DNA from: Isoetes taiwanensis
Taxonomy: Eukaryota > Streptophyta > Lycopodiopsida > Isoetales > Isoetaceae
Assembly (NCBI GenBank): GCA_021234155.1
Contig: JAJEKV010000070.1
Coordinates: forward strand, 6,630,602 to 6,694,601
Direction: 5' to 3'
Length of the DNA: 64,000 nucleotides
Made by a program: the position numbers and the translations under genes. The notes beneath the pieces are model-generated. The model saw only the letters and a list, made by a program, of their open reading frames with translations, did not search any database and was not told the origin of the DNA. Shown here one piece after another: positions 35,134 to 46,009 of the stretch; positions within the stretch are counted from its first letter, which is position 1; every line of letters starts with the position of its first letter.

Positions 35134-35170
35134 CTAGTAAATGTGTGCCCAATGTTGTTGGGCATAAGTA
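35134..35170 (-). mobile_element. Second Helitron 3' terminus, diverged
   Basis: On minus: a hairpin-like CCCAAC...GTTGGG (written on plus as CCCAATGTTGTTGGGC, 35148-35163), the shared spacer CACACATTTA and CTAG (35134-35137). It is more diverged than the end at 34413, and so an older insertion or a shared ancestral end. The downstream boundary is unknown. Confidence 0.55.
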
Positions 35171-35640
35171 GGGTTGTGTGTTTGTACCCATATCTTCTGT
35201 AAGATTGTCCATTATTCATAACTTTTACGATATTTATGGAATTTTTATCAAAGCAAATGTGCCCCAATAATGTGGGACAAAAGCCATAAAAAACATTGAA
35301 GCAGGAGACTTTTTATGACCAATGATAATAGGCAAAAGTTACGTTTAACAACCATGATATTTTTTCTCTAACATATACCAAAACATTATTCAACACATTG
35401 ATGAGTTTGGATAGTTTGTCCTTATTATTGCACTGCTTATGGCGGTCCGAATAGATGCAATTATATCTTTATTTATCTACTATCTATATTCTATCATAGT
35501 CATCATCAATAATAAGAGATGCATTATCTATCTATTATGGTTGTGTGTTTGTACCCATATCTTTTGTAAGATTGTCTATTATTCATAACCTTTACCTTTA
35601 CAATATGTATGGAATTTTTATCAAAGCAAATTATCATTAT
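35165..35640. repeat. Direct repeat pair about 370 bp apart
   Basis: The block GGTTGTGTGTTTGTACCCAT...GATTGTCCATTATTCATAAC...GGAATTTTTATCAAAGCAAA is present at about 35167-35260 and again at about 35538-35632 with a small insertion. It is non-coding. Confidence 0.7.
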
Positions 35641-36980
35641 GTATTGTCCACTATACAGCTATGGAGAAAAATGATATTAAACACAATGTGCTTAGACATA
35701 ATATAATATGGCAATAAAATGTTAAAACCACAATAAATTATTTGTGGTTGTTTGCCATGGGTGTTCTTGCTAATGGTGGACGTCAATGAGCTTGTGTGTT
35801 TTCCTTTTAGTTATATTTACCATGTTTGTTATGCGTGAATGGTCTTGTATATGGCCAATCCTCCTCCATCTTGTATATTTTATGGCCAATCCTCCTCCTC
35901 CTCCGCTACACTTGCATTAACTAATTACAAAATGAAATTATTCCCCTATGTACTCCTTCACATAGTAGTAAGTGTTATTTTTACATCCTATTTGAGAAAC
36001 CTTTGGCCCATTCTTCATGTAAAAATCTAGGTTTCAAGATCTTTTTTATTGCCTAAGATATATAATATGTGCCCAGGAAGTTACGCTTTTAACTCAATGG
36101 AATGTGAAGATACATTTAGATCTCCAATAACCACTTAGCTAAATTTAAGTATCTCTACTCCAGTAAATGGCACTGACTTCAAAACTAATTTGGCAGAAAA
36201 GCATCATTTTACCATCCCAACTGCGCCTTCATTCCCACTGCCCAGTAAATATTTCCAATCTCATCTTGGTCAACATAAAAAGAATAAATGTCAACTTTTT
36301 GTACAGATTATAAATAACAACATTTGCATTAAAATGATATCTTGAAGTGAGAAATCAGATGATTCCAAAGAGTAAAACAGCTTTAAGGCAACATGAAAAT
36401 AACTACTTCTGCATTAGATTTATTTCAAGCAATCGTAGAACAGGGTGTAGAACAGGGTATGCTCACTGCAAGCATCAAGCACTTTGTGATTCCATATGTT
36501 TGGCAGCTTTAACCTATGTTACTGCCATTCTTGGGGATGTTGTCATTGCAAGTTTCGATAGAATAGATTTTCCCACTTTGTAAACGTGTTCAATCCTCCC
36601 AATTTCAATTGAAATAACCAATACATCTATCATGAAGTATAGAAAGGCCGCTGCCAAAAGTTTTGTCCTTTTCCAAAAAGCACTAATGCAAAAAGCCATG
36701 TGCATCAAGATGAAAGAACCTCGTGGACCAATGCTGCTAGTGCGCCAACTCTAAACTAATACAGATTTCAAGCTATGAGGCAAACTGTTTCTTTGTGTTG
36801 GTTCAATAAAAAATCAAAGATTATGATGTCAATAGAAGTAGGAAAGGAGATATGGTTACCTATGTCCAAATTTCATTAAGTCATTTCGCAAATTTCATTA
36901 CCTAAAGTCATTTCGCAAATTTCATTAACCAACAGCTTCTCAACTAACATTGATAATAATGTTGAAAAGAGAACTACAAC

Positions 36981-38270
36981 CTGCTTTGTCTTCCTATTTG
37001 CTTCCAGAAGATCTTAAAGCTTGCATTTGGCCATACATCATTCTCATTGACCTCAGGACTCGCTAGAACCTGTTCTAGCAATTGTAAATAGATTGTCTTG
37101 TAAGAATGAACGCATCAAAAGAACCATCTACTCAAAGCAAGGGCTTACCTAATGAGGGCCTCCATCCAGGAATGCCATATGTGATTCAACAGACCTGCTA
37201 CGGTGAGTTAGTAAAAGATTAACCTGCAAATATCTGGACAATGCCAACAGCATAAATATAATATTCCAGAAGCCCTATCTGGTGCCCAATGCAAAGATGC
37301 AAATAGGACATTATTATTCACAATACTTGAATCGATTGGGGATCTTACTGCATATGTCTGGCCTTAGCAGATGCTTCTAAAGATAGGCAAGCTCCAAACT
37401 TTATTTAATTTCCCCTCTACAGACCTGGTTCCTCCAAGCCCAATAGGAAAATCTTGAAATCTGCTTATCTAGGCATAAAATCTGGAACTTTCTTGTCGAA
37501 TCACCTGGATACTGTGGAAGTTTGCCGTTCTAGAGCTTATACTTGAAAAAACAGAGGTATCTAAGCTTCCAGCATTAGCCCAGATGAAGTCCTACGTTCA
37601 TTCTCTCAACCTATTGAAGCCACGCTTCCAAAATGAGGAAAATTGTTGCAGAGATACCCCTCTTAAAAGAAAACCCCTCCCGAAATCATACTAAGTTACA
37701 ACCTCTGCTATATCCAGCATAACGGCTGCCATCCACCACCAATATAATGCACAGAAAAAAGAAAAAAATCCACGAACCCAAAACTTAGAAATTCCTGTAC
37801 ATGCGCAGTAGGGTTTGAACAGAAAAAGAACAAAAATAATAATCTGCGCTAAGCCCCTGCTCTAAGCCCTTGCACTAAGCTGCCTCTAACTGATTCATTC
37901 CTAAACATCAACAAAATGAAGATTGAGGACGATGTACCTGCTTTCTGATGTCGCTTGCGCTTCCTGAGGTGGATGTAGGATTCCAACGTTATCTTTTTCC
38001 TAAACTGGTATCTGGCCGGAACTCCTCTCAGAGAAATAATGAGCAACGAAAACGGCCAGTGAAGAAAGGAATGAACAAGAAAAACGGTCGTGGAGAAAAA
38101 AACGTTGTTGCCTAAAAAAACGTGAGCAGAGAAAGCAAGAAACGTCAAATAGATAAGATGAGGCAGTCCAACTGCCGAATCAGACGATCCAACTGCCAAA
38201 TCGACAGAATCACATGCAATGCTCAAGCTTTTCTTCAACCAAACAAAAACATTCAGCTTTATCTGCAACT
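36981..38270 (-). pseudogene. Captured exon-like fragments, unidentified gene
   Basis: Minus-strand islands inside Helitron E1 look like plant exons. 36981-37069 lies between CAG and GTTGTAG and reads VLASPEVNENDVWPNASFKI. A piece at about 37150-37195 ends at a TAG/GTAAGC junction and reads SVESHMAFLDGGPH. A 5' part at about 37938-38268 ends RKRKRHQKAG at a CAG/GTACAT donor. They fall in order on one strand and so probably derive from one gene. I cannot name the family; transduplication by the Helitron is the natural explanation. Confidence 0.4.
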
Positions 38271-38944
38271 CCTATGCTTCAACTGCAAATAGAAAATACA
38301 AAACTAAGGAATAAAGTCGGATGCCATTGCAAATCAAGGGACTTAGTTAGAAAATGAGACATGCCAGAATCTTTACCTTGTGGTTTGGCCACAGCCGATC
38401 AACCCCAAGAACCCAGGAAATGTGCTTCAGCCTGCTTTTTCACAGCCGAATAGCCCAAGAAACACTCAGTTTTGCATGGATTACTCCACCGACTGGATTT
38501 AGAACTGGAGAAGATTGCAAATCGAGCAAGTTTATTCCGAAATGAAGCTTCCTTTGCTGCGAAAATGAGCTGCCTAAAACTTATACTTCCTTTCAGCTTC
38601 CTCTGCTTTGCCCGATTCAACAAAAACACATAAAGAATGCTTCAGCGTCCTCGCATCCTCTGCTATAGAAAACCCCAGAAGAATGCTGCTGCCTGCACCG
38701 ATTGTTCTTCAGGTTTAGGGTAAGGGAAAAATTTAAACTCCATTGGTTTATTCTAAAAAATAATGACAGACGGAGGAGAATCTATCATTACGGTGGGCAG
38801 CGCTGCCGTTTCACACAGAAGAGGAGTGGAGGGAGGCTAAGAAAGAGGAACGGGCAGAGGGGAAGAAATGGCCGGAAATTTTTTTGTTTCCCAAAAATCA
38901 CGCTTTTCTCCGGAAAAAGCGTTACATCCGGCGGCCGGAAAGGG

Positions 38945-39066
38945 CACACCGGCATCAGTAGGTGCCCGGCGTTGCCGGGCTAATGTCCTACCATGTATTT
39001 GTACTCACACCGGCATCAGTAGGTGCCCGGCGTTGCCGGGCTAATGTCCTACCATGTATTTGTACT
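38945..39066. repeat. 61-bp tandem duplication of a Helitron end junction
   Basis: Two consecutive copies (38945-39005, 39006-39066) of a unit that starts CACACCGGCATCAGTAGG, contains the CCCGGCGTTGCCGGG hairpin and ends ATGTATTTGTACT. Each unit joins the 5' region of one Helitron to the 3' hairpin of the next, with about 40 bases around the termini missing. The deleted junction was therefore duplicated after it formed. Confidence 0.9.
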
Positions 39067-39132
39067 TGGCCTTTAACATCTACATGTGCAACGTTCGACA
39101 ATAGCACATGTTAATACTGGCAAGAACGGACA

Positions 39133-40239
39133 TTATTTATGAGCCATAAACATGTGTCGCAATTGTGATGGCATGCCCCATGCTGCTGCTTCTTGAAGAG
39201 GCTCGAGCCATTCTGTGCCACTTGAAGCAACCCACGACGAATACAAGCTTTTTTGTATGTTGCACATTTCAAGACTAATTGCACTTGTCACGCGAGTCAA
39301 TAGGAGTCGTAGATAGTATGGCTCTCCTTCTGAAGGATTAACAAAGTATATGCGTCCAATAGTGGGAAACTTCTGGTTGTTGGATCCAACCTGCCATTTT
39401 CTATTGGATTCATCATTGGTAAAGTTTTTAGGAAAATCATAGTAGAGCAATTGAGTAGCCTCTCTATTTCCACGTGCATTCATCTCGGAAAAGGCTGTCG
39501 ATGTTTTCCCGTTATTCTTACCTCTTATAGTATCCACGCTCGTACCTTCTCGATAATATACATCTTATTGTATTGGGAGATGCACATCTAGTCTGGTGAC
39601 ATGATGAAACTGTTGTTGTATTTCATATGAGAGAATTCTGCATGATGCCTCAGAAGTTGAGAAGTGGCGTGGATTTAAGAATTGTTAAACCTCATCATGG
39701 TTTATGGTGGATGCCCTGCTAGTCGATGCACCATCACTTGCTGCGTCTAAGTTCACATTGATCATATCTGGCCCTTTGTAGGCATACTTGTACAAATATT
39801 TAACGACCTTATAGCAGCATATCTCAACAATGATATGGCACTTGAAGTACAATGTTAGTCATGGATTATATGGCACGAACTATCTGTTGTCTATATTTAT
39901 ATCACGTTTTTTCACGTTCTGGTCACCATCCCTTCTTCGGTACAATAAATATCCGTCAACAACTGCCATCTCATCTGAAAATGTCGTGGATAACGCTTTG
40001 TACACTTATGATCCTGTATGCATAGACTTTTGATATCCAGTACCACATGACCCATGCATCATATTACAGGTGACCTCATACAATTCAAGATATGCATCCT
40101 TATCTAGTATTTCAGCGCAAATTATTTGATCAATTTCTTCAGTTGTGAAGGGCTTGTCGGCCTGATCCAACATAGTCAACAAATGTACATGTGACAATCC
40201 TCTCTTTTGGAACTCAATAATATATGACTGGGAGCTCAA
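39133..40239 (-). pseudogene. Helitron Rep/helicase relic
   Basis: Minus-strand remnants in Helitron order. The Rep HUH region is at 40239-40006 (YIIEFQKRGLSHVHLLTML; His-Val-His in place of the usual His-Ala-His). The segment before the Tyr box, with ICCYKVVKYLYKYAYKGPD (about 39840-39770), contains the paired tyrosines. After a stop come FHHVTRLDVHLPIQ (about 39605) and FPTIGRIYFVNPSEGEPYYL with LLLTRVTSA, which precede the helicase core. Stops and frame changes separate the blocks, and the Pif1 helicase itself is absent. It belongs to a different subfamily from the plus-strand RepHel at 50.7 kb. Confidence 0.85.
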
Positions 40240-41099
40240 ATGATTGCTTGAAAATATGAATGCAAAGTTTTATTTCAAAGTGGTTTGGATGTGAGAATTT
40301 TGGGTCATATTCATGTGATTCTAGCACTATTGTGATGTATTATAAATCTTGTAAAAGAATTTGGATATACATAGGTACATTATATTGGATATGTGTAGAT
40401 AGTTGTGATTGTGTTCATGATAATATAGATGTTTGGTTGTTGGAGGTCGATAAAAATTAGCTTATAATAACAACCTTGTATGGTGCGTTTGTTTCATTAA
40501 TTGTCTTGTTAGCCAGCCCTACACATGTATGGTCCCAAATTCCACACACAACCTTGGCTATATTTCTCATTTTATTCCATTTGCCTTGATAATGTCATGT
40601 GTAATTCATGTCTTGAGATGCATGTCTGACTAAGCATTTCACGTCATGTTTCTTAAAATAATAATGCATTCTAGCACTATGCATTCTAACAGTATTAGTT
40701 TAATGCATCCATTATTTAACATGTTATAAACAAATCCTGTTTAAGAAACCCGTGAGAAGCTACATCCAACTTTAATTGCAAATATAAGAAAATCAAATGA
40801 TGCATTATGGATATAATGATTGACAAAAAAACCATGTGAAAATAAAATACCTCGTTGAAAATGTCATTGAAATGTCATTGAAACAATTGATATATTCTCC
40901 ATTTATGGGATTTTATATATGCATTTTTGTATGGCAATTGTGGTCTTGCGGTTCATGATTCATGATGTCTCTATAAGGCCAATGGTCAGGTTTTCAGAAA
41001 TGTGTAACCAACTCAACCTCTGAGGTAACATGTCCCTTTTGCTACCCTCAAAATGAAGGATGTTGTGCCTCTGAATTTCCTAACAACCCACTTTAACGT
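40240..41099. other. AT-rich Helitron interior
   Basis: No coding beyond the Rep relic. Contains ordinary AT-rich DNA, presumably the eroded upstream part of the E2 Rep gene and flanks. Confidence 0.3.
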
Positions 41100-41330
41100 C
41101 CATTGCAACTTTAGACAACAACTCATATTGATACTGGCAATTATTTTTGTTATTGAAATTATCTACCGACAGTATCATCAATATATTTTGTGTTTATGGA
41201 TTTCAGTAGAGAAAACAATGCTTTATAACGAATGTGGGGGAATTAAAGTTACATCTAAAGACACACATTTGGAAAGACATACCCAAAACGTATGCTCATA
41301 CATATACCACTAACTCTGGGTGATTGACCA
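41100..41330 (-). mobile_element. Helitron 3' subterminal copy
   Basis: Shares with 34640-34870 and 42900-43130 the phrases ACAGTATCATCAAT, GGATTTCAGTAGAGAAAACAATGCTTTATA and ACGAATGTGG. The hairpin and CTAG expected at its left are missing, so it is a truncated third copy of the same Helitron 3' region. Confidence 0.65.
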
Positions 41331-41639
41331 TATAACAACTCTTTCCTAATTTCTTTCCAGTTTGCATTGACAGTCATGGTTATAAAGAGGTTCAGTCTGC
41401 CAATTCATGAACAATAGACACAGCATCCTGATATCATTGGGTCATGTATCTCGGACTTCCTTCTGACCTTCTGACCCTAAACCCAACCTATCTATTCTCG
41501 TATATCGCTCAAACAAAGCCTATGGTGGTTTTGGAATCAATGGCAGCTGAATGTTTCCATTCCCACATGCTCGGCAAGTCTTTTTAACTGGGAGCTCTAC
41601 TTTAATTAAGCTTTTGCATGTAGAGCTTGATATATGCTT

Positions 41640-41985
41640 TTGTTCCACATCCTTATCTACACTTACTTATAGATACAAACAATTGTATAATTCAATGCAT
41701 GCAACCTTCGGGCTAAGAATAGTCTAGTAAACGTGTGCCCTGAGTTCGAATTATATATCAATTTGACTCCACTGACATATTCTTATTATTTACTTCTGCT
41801 ATCCTATATTGAGGCGAATAAACTTATGCACACCACCAATGACAACATTGCATATATCATTGCCTAATGTTTTGCAAATACAGCTTGATATATGCTTTTG
41901 TTCTACTTCACTTACTTGTAGATACAAAATCATGAACAATTGTATACTCCAATGCATACAATCTTTGAGCTAAGAGTAGATAGCT
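41640..41985. repeat. Duplicated block around a partial Helitron end
   Basis: AGCTTGATATATGCTTTTGTTC...CAATTGTATAATTCAATGCAT...GGGCTAAGA occurs at about 41625-41720 and in diverged form at about 41883-41975. Between the two lies TCTAGTAAACGTGTGCCC (41723-41740), which is a Helitron 3' end lacking the second hairpin arm. Confidence 0.6.
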
Positions 41986-42846
41986 GCCAGGTATGTCATG
42001 TTTCGTACACCAAAAACCTTGTTTTCCTAAGCCACATCGATTTTCAACCATCATGTAGATGCATGCAATCCATGTTTCAGTCAGTCCCATCAGGACCTCG
42101 CATTACACTGTACCTCGGTCTTAGCTAAATGCTCACCATTCTTTCATGTTCTTCTCACATAACCCATCTAGAAGCTGTTTCTTCCCCCCATCCTTCAGCA
42201 AATCATGTCTCCAGCAAAGGGTTTTAAAAAGTTTTGAGGGTTCCAATTTGCTGGTAATGCCGCTGTCTAAAGACTCGTCATTTTCAAGCTCTGAAAGAAA
42301 ACATAGAAGGCGGAAGGAAAAGATGTTGCTGCTTACCGAGATGCTCCAGCAGAACAGTTCCTCCAGCGCGCAATCAGCTCTCACCTCCCCAGCCACCTCT
42401 CACCTCCGACCCTGTTCTTCAAGCAAAATGAGCTCGCCATTTTTGAAAGGCATGCCACTTAAGGAATAAAGCATCTCTACCTTAGAAGTTTGACGGCAAA
42501 ATAACGCTCCAGCACTCGCCTACTGTGCCGTTGGCTGCCATTTAGCATCCTCCTGCATACTCATACTCAGAGATGTCAAACCGCCGTAACGAGAGAGAGA
42601 GAGAAAAGCCGGAGCTTCGCTTTAGCCTGCGGAACTGGTGGCTTTGGTGAACTCTGCCCGCCATGCTGCATTAACCCAAGGGCACCGCCCACAACCAAGA
42701 GAGATAAAGTTGCTGCCGGAAAAAAGAATACGATAACACAAAAAATGAAACATGAAGAAACTCGCCGGAAAAAGCGTTACATCCGGCGGCCGGAAAGGGG
42801 ACACCGGCATCAGCAAAAACCCCCAAAAACTTTTTAAGTAAGTAGA

Positions 42847-43334
42847 CTAGTAAACGTGTGCCCGGCGTTGCCGGGCCAATGTCCTGGCATGTGTTTTTAC
42901 CGGCCTTTAATGTCCATATGTGCAATTTCCATAACAACACTTGGCAAGAATAGACATTATTTGCTTTTGATATTATTTTTGTTATTTGAGATTGTCTAAT
43001 GACAGTATCATCAATGCATTAACTTTGCATTTATGGATTACAGTAGAGAAAACAATGCTTTATATCGAATGTGGAGGGCATTTAAATCTACCTCTAAAGA
43101 TAAAAATTTGGAAAGACATATCCAGAACTTATGCTCAAAATGTTGCCCTTAGAAGTAGTTAAGTACATCAGAAAAAAATAGGCACAGCAATCCAAAACAC
43201 AAAATTTTGTCCTGGTTCATTGACGTATTTTGATCAATCTCTTCACCTGTGAAGGGCTTGCCGGCCTGATTCAACATAGTCAACAAATGTACATGTGGCA
43301 AGCCTCTCTTCTGGAGCTCAATAACATAGAGTTT
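42847..43334 (-). mobile_element. Helitron E3, 3' portion
   Basis: The 3' end has CTAG at 42847-42850, spacer and a hairpin CCCGGC-GTT-GCCGGG at 42861-42875. It abuts the 5' end of E2 with no intervening base. The subterminal region matches E1. At 43229-43330 a Rep fragment reads ELQKRGLPHVHLLTMLNQAG, the HUH box with His-Val-His, near-identical to the relic at 40.2 kb. At 43335 the element is interrupted by the TIR element. Its 5' end was not found to the right. Confidence 0.8.
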
Positions 43335-43504
43335 AAGTCGTATTTAATTAAAGTGGGACAAATCTCGAATTTTGGGACTCAGACTGAAAATGAGACTCAT
43401 ACTAACAAAATTTAAGTTTTACATTGAATCGTTGTTAGATTTTCACATCATATAAGAAGGACTGGTTCATAATATTTTCTTACAGAATTTCCAAATAAAT
43501 AGTT

Positions 43505-43728
43505 GAGAAAGTTGAGCGAGGTGAGATCGAAAGGGGAGGGAAGGGGAGAAGTCATGGAAGAGGGGAAGGGGGAAGAGGGGAGTGAGAAAGGGGGAGAAAG
43601 AGGGGCAAGGGGAAGAGGGGGCAAGGGAGAAGAGGGGAAGAGGGGAAGAGGGGCAAGGGGCAAGGGAGAAGAAGGGGCAAGGGGAAGAGGGGCAAGGGGC
43701 AAGGGGGAAAGGGGGAAGGGGGAGAGTA
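43505..43728 (+). repeat. G/A polypurine tract
   Basis: About 220 bases almost wholly of purines on the plus strand, with GGGGAAGAGGGGCAAGGGG-like repeats and rare C. The complementary strand gives proline/serine-rich spurious frames. It has potential for triplex or G-quadruplex structure. Confidence 0.9.
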
Positions 43729-43833
43729 AAAATACATATTATCAAAATATAATTAATAATTAATTATAAAATAATTTAATTAATTTAATTAAATAAATAA
43801 CTAATAAAAAAAATATAAACCATTTTTTTCTCT

Positions 43834-43905
43834 TCTCGACTAGTGAGTCGAGAATTTGAAAACATAAATCCCCTCATTGTTCTCTTCTCGAATAGTGAGC
43901 CGAGA
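43834..43905. repeat. Two-unit palindrome repeat TCTCGACT...AGTCGAGA
   Basis: TCTCGACTAGTGAGTCGAGA (43834-43853) has 8-base arms and a 4-base loop. A diverged second unit starts at 43886, 52 bases later, with shared flank AAACAT(A/G)AATCCCCTCATTG. The core is the same as that of the array at 46.0-46.5 kb. Confidence 0.8.
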
Positions 43906-44099
43906 ATTGGAAAACATGAATCCCCTCATTGGAAACATGGGGCAAATGATAAGAGGCTCCATGAAGATATAATTTGGACAAATTAAAGGGCGGAATGGGT
44001 GAAGGCGGAATCGGACGGATTACAAAAGGGCGTTTGGGTAAAGGAGACAGAGGCCGAGAGAAGGAGCACGCTGAGAGGCTGGGCCGAGGCCGGATTGAG

Positions 44100-44190
44100 G
44101 AGGAGAGGTATTATCGGATCAACAGACCTATCTGATTGGAGGAGCAGCGTTTTTCAACAGACCTATCTGATTTCAACAGACCTATCTGGC
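44100..44190. repeat. Triplicated CAACAGACCTATCTGATT
   Basis: The 18-mer CAACAGACCTATCTGATT or a near variant occurs three times within 75 bases. Confidence 0.75.
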
Positions 44191-44291
44191 CGCCGAGAGC
44201 CTGCGCAGTGCGGAACTCCTTTATATCCCTCGCTTTTCCCCTGCACATCTACGGCTCCCCTGAACTTTTATCAACTTTTTTCTCGTAGCCT

Positions 44292-44487
44292 TTATTGATC
44301 TGTATCTTGATGGTGTTCTTACCGATCATCCTGGAAAAGATCAGTGTCAGAGTAGATTTGAAGCACAGAGGTGTCGTCAAGCATCCAAATATAAGCGTTC
44401 AAAATACTTAATATCCCGACTTAGGGAATACGAAGCTCGTCACCGTAGATGTGCAGGGGAGGCAAAAAACTTATGTATTATGGCTTA
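44292..44487 (+). other. Short basic open frame, unknown
   Basis: A 64-codon open stretch reading DLYLDGVLTDHPGKDQCQSR, then a basic, Arg-rich helix (RCRQASKYKRSK, LREYEARHRRC) to a TAG at 44487. It may be an exon or a chance frame inside the TIR element. It has no ATG at its start and no recognised family. It deserves mention only because its charge pattern is unlike its surroundings. Confidence 0.25.
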
Positions 44488-44639
44488 GTCCGGCGGAATT
44501 TCTAGCTCTGCAGGCCCAAGAACCGGCTTGATCCGGCATTTTTCTAGCGTTGCAGAGTCTTAATCTGACTATCAGCTCTGTTTTTATGTAATTTTCTTTG
44601 AAATCCTTCAACATGTCCCGAGCTTGGCCGCCATGGCTC

Positions 44640-44765
44640 CTCTTCTTTGTGTTTCTGGCTATGGCTATGAATGTAATGGAGACGAAGCTGGAGACGAAGC
44701 TATGAATGTAATGGAGACGAAGCTTGCTATGTAATGGAGACGAATCTGGCTATGGCTATGGCCCT
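44640..44765. repeat. Short tandem words (TGTAATGGAGACGAAGCT)
   Basis: TGTAATGGAGACGAAGCT and GGCTATGGCTATG words recur three or more times within about 120 bases. Local slippage-type repeat. Confidence 0.75.
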
Positions 44766-46009
44766 GGAGCACCATGCCAGAGTTGCTGCACCCTTAGGTC
44801 GATTGCAGCAGAGATAACAGAGATCCACATGAATCGGCCTGAAGAATCGCCCGGAAGAAACGGCTTTGCAAGATTTGCAAGAATAGACTGTAAGGAAGTC
44901 TACTTTTCAAGAATAGACTGCCGGATCCACATGAAGAATTGGCTTTGCCCATTCTTATAATAGAGCTGCAAGATCCGACAGGAAAATCCAACAGGATGGG
45001 AGATACATATGAGCGGAAGAGCTTCAAGAATTATATGGTCAAGAACTGAAGCCAGAAGAGCTTCAAGAATCGGAAGGTCTTCAAGAAGGCCATAGCCTGA
45101 AGAACGCCATAGCCGGTGATAGTATCCACGATGGCAGGACTCCGGAGACAGTCTCAAAGGTATGTACCAAATTGGTATGTACTAAATGTCAAATTTCAAG
45201 TATGGGCATGATAAAAAGAGCGGGGTAAATATTAAAAAAAGCAAGTAAAAAAAAAGGGAGGGTCTATTTTTTTTTATACGTATATCTATGTATCTATATG
45301 GTGTCCATTAGACAATACATGGGGAGGGTCAATTTTTTTCAAAGGAAATACATGGAGAGGGCATTTTTCAATGCATAGAATATTATGGTTATTGGAAAAT
45401 ACATAATATAGGATATTGTGCTTATTGAAAAATATATAGTACATAGTGTCCCATTTGAAAAATCTATATTTGAAAAAAGCTATGGGTAAACATTGATATA
45501 TTACAAAAGGGGCAGGGTTTATTTTTTCGTATATGTTGACCTTAGGTGCTAGTCATATAATTCTTATGTCTAAGATAAAAAGTTGGCTTATACAAGATTA
45601 TAGTATACTTTAAATTAGTTCACTTTATTTCAAAGGAAATGATGCATGGCTATACTATATATTGCTTTGCATGGACCATGTGCTAGTATGCTATACTATA
45701 CTATATAACTATATATTGCTTTGTATGGACCGTGTGCTAGTGTGCTAATGCGTGTATTATGAAATTGTGGTAGTATAAAGTACTAATGTGTGCTAATTAA
45801 GTTGTGCTAGTATAAAAATGCTAATGTGTGCTAATACTAATGTGTGCTAGTATAAAAACAATTGTTAAATACTAATGTGTGCTAAATACTAATGTGCTGT
45901 GAGAAAAACAATAAACTATGGTGTGATAGAATAATAAACTATGGTGGAAAATTAGATGGATAGATAGATAAAATGATGCTCCGCAAAAATAATCTCTGGC
46001 CCTTGAAAT
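44766..46009. other. Interior of the TIR element without genes
   Basis: 44766-45150 is GC-richer but without a recognised product. 45170-46009 is AT-rich with many CTAATGTGTGCTA and ACTATACTATATA words. Confidence 0.4.

Larger units (their letters stand above)
34413..38965 (-). mobile_element. Non-autonomous Helitron E1
   Basis: The 3' end at left, read on minus, has hairpin CCCGGC-AAC-GCCGGG (34427-34441), spacer and CTAG (34413-34416) followed by T. The 3' subterminal 500 bases match the elements at 38966 and 42847 (phrases such as GTAGAGAAAACAATGCTTTA). The 5' side at right (38870-38965) matches the 5' region of E2 (ACATCCGGCGGCCGGAAAGG, CACCGGCATCAG), but the extreme TCTACTT end is deleted at the junction with E2. 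The interior carries no Rep. It holds exon-like islands (36980-38270), a nested Helitron 3' end (35134) and a LINE 3' fragment (34465-34608). Confidence 0.7.
38966..42846 (-). mobile_element. Helitron E2, Rep-containing, decayed
   Basis: The left (3') side is the hairpin duplicated at 38945-39066. The right (5') end is TCTACTTACTTAAAAAG at 42846 read on minus, followed by GTTTTTGGGGG, TTTTTGC and TGATGCCGGTGTCCCC. The interior has a Helitron Rep/helicase relic (39133-40239), another copy of the 3' subterminal region (41100-41330) and a partial 3' end at 41724. This implies a nested or recombinant structure. 42130-42600 on minus is GC-richer and may be cargo. Confidence 0.7.

Noticed and set aside
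42595-42606. GAGAGAGAGAGAGA run as a regulatory GAGA element
   Set aside because: Too short and isolated to distinguish from simple repeat noise.
43448-43745. Proline/serine-rich minus-strand frames
   Set aside because: Produced by translating the polypurine tract; low-complexity artefact.
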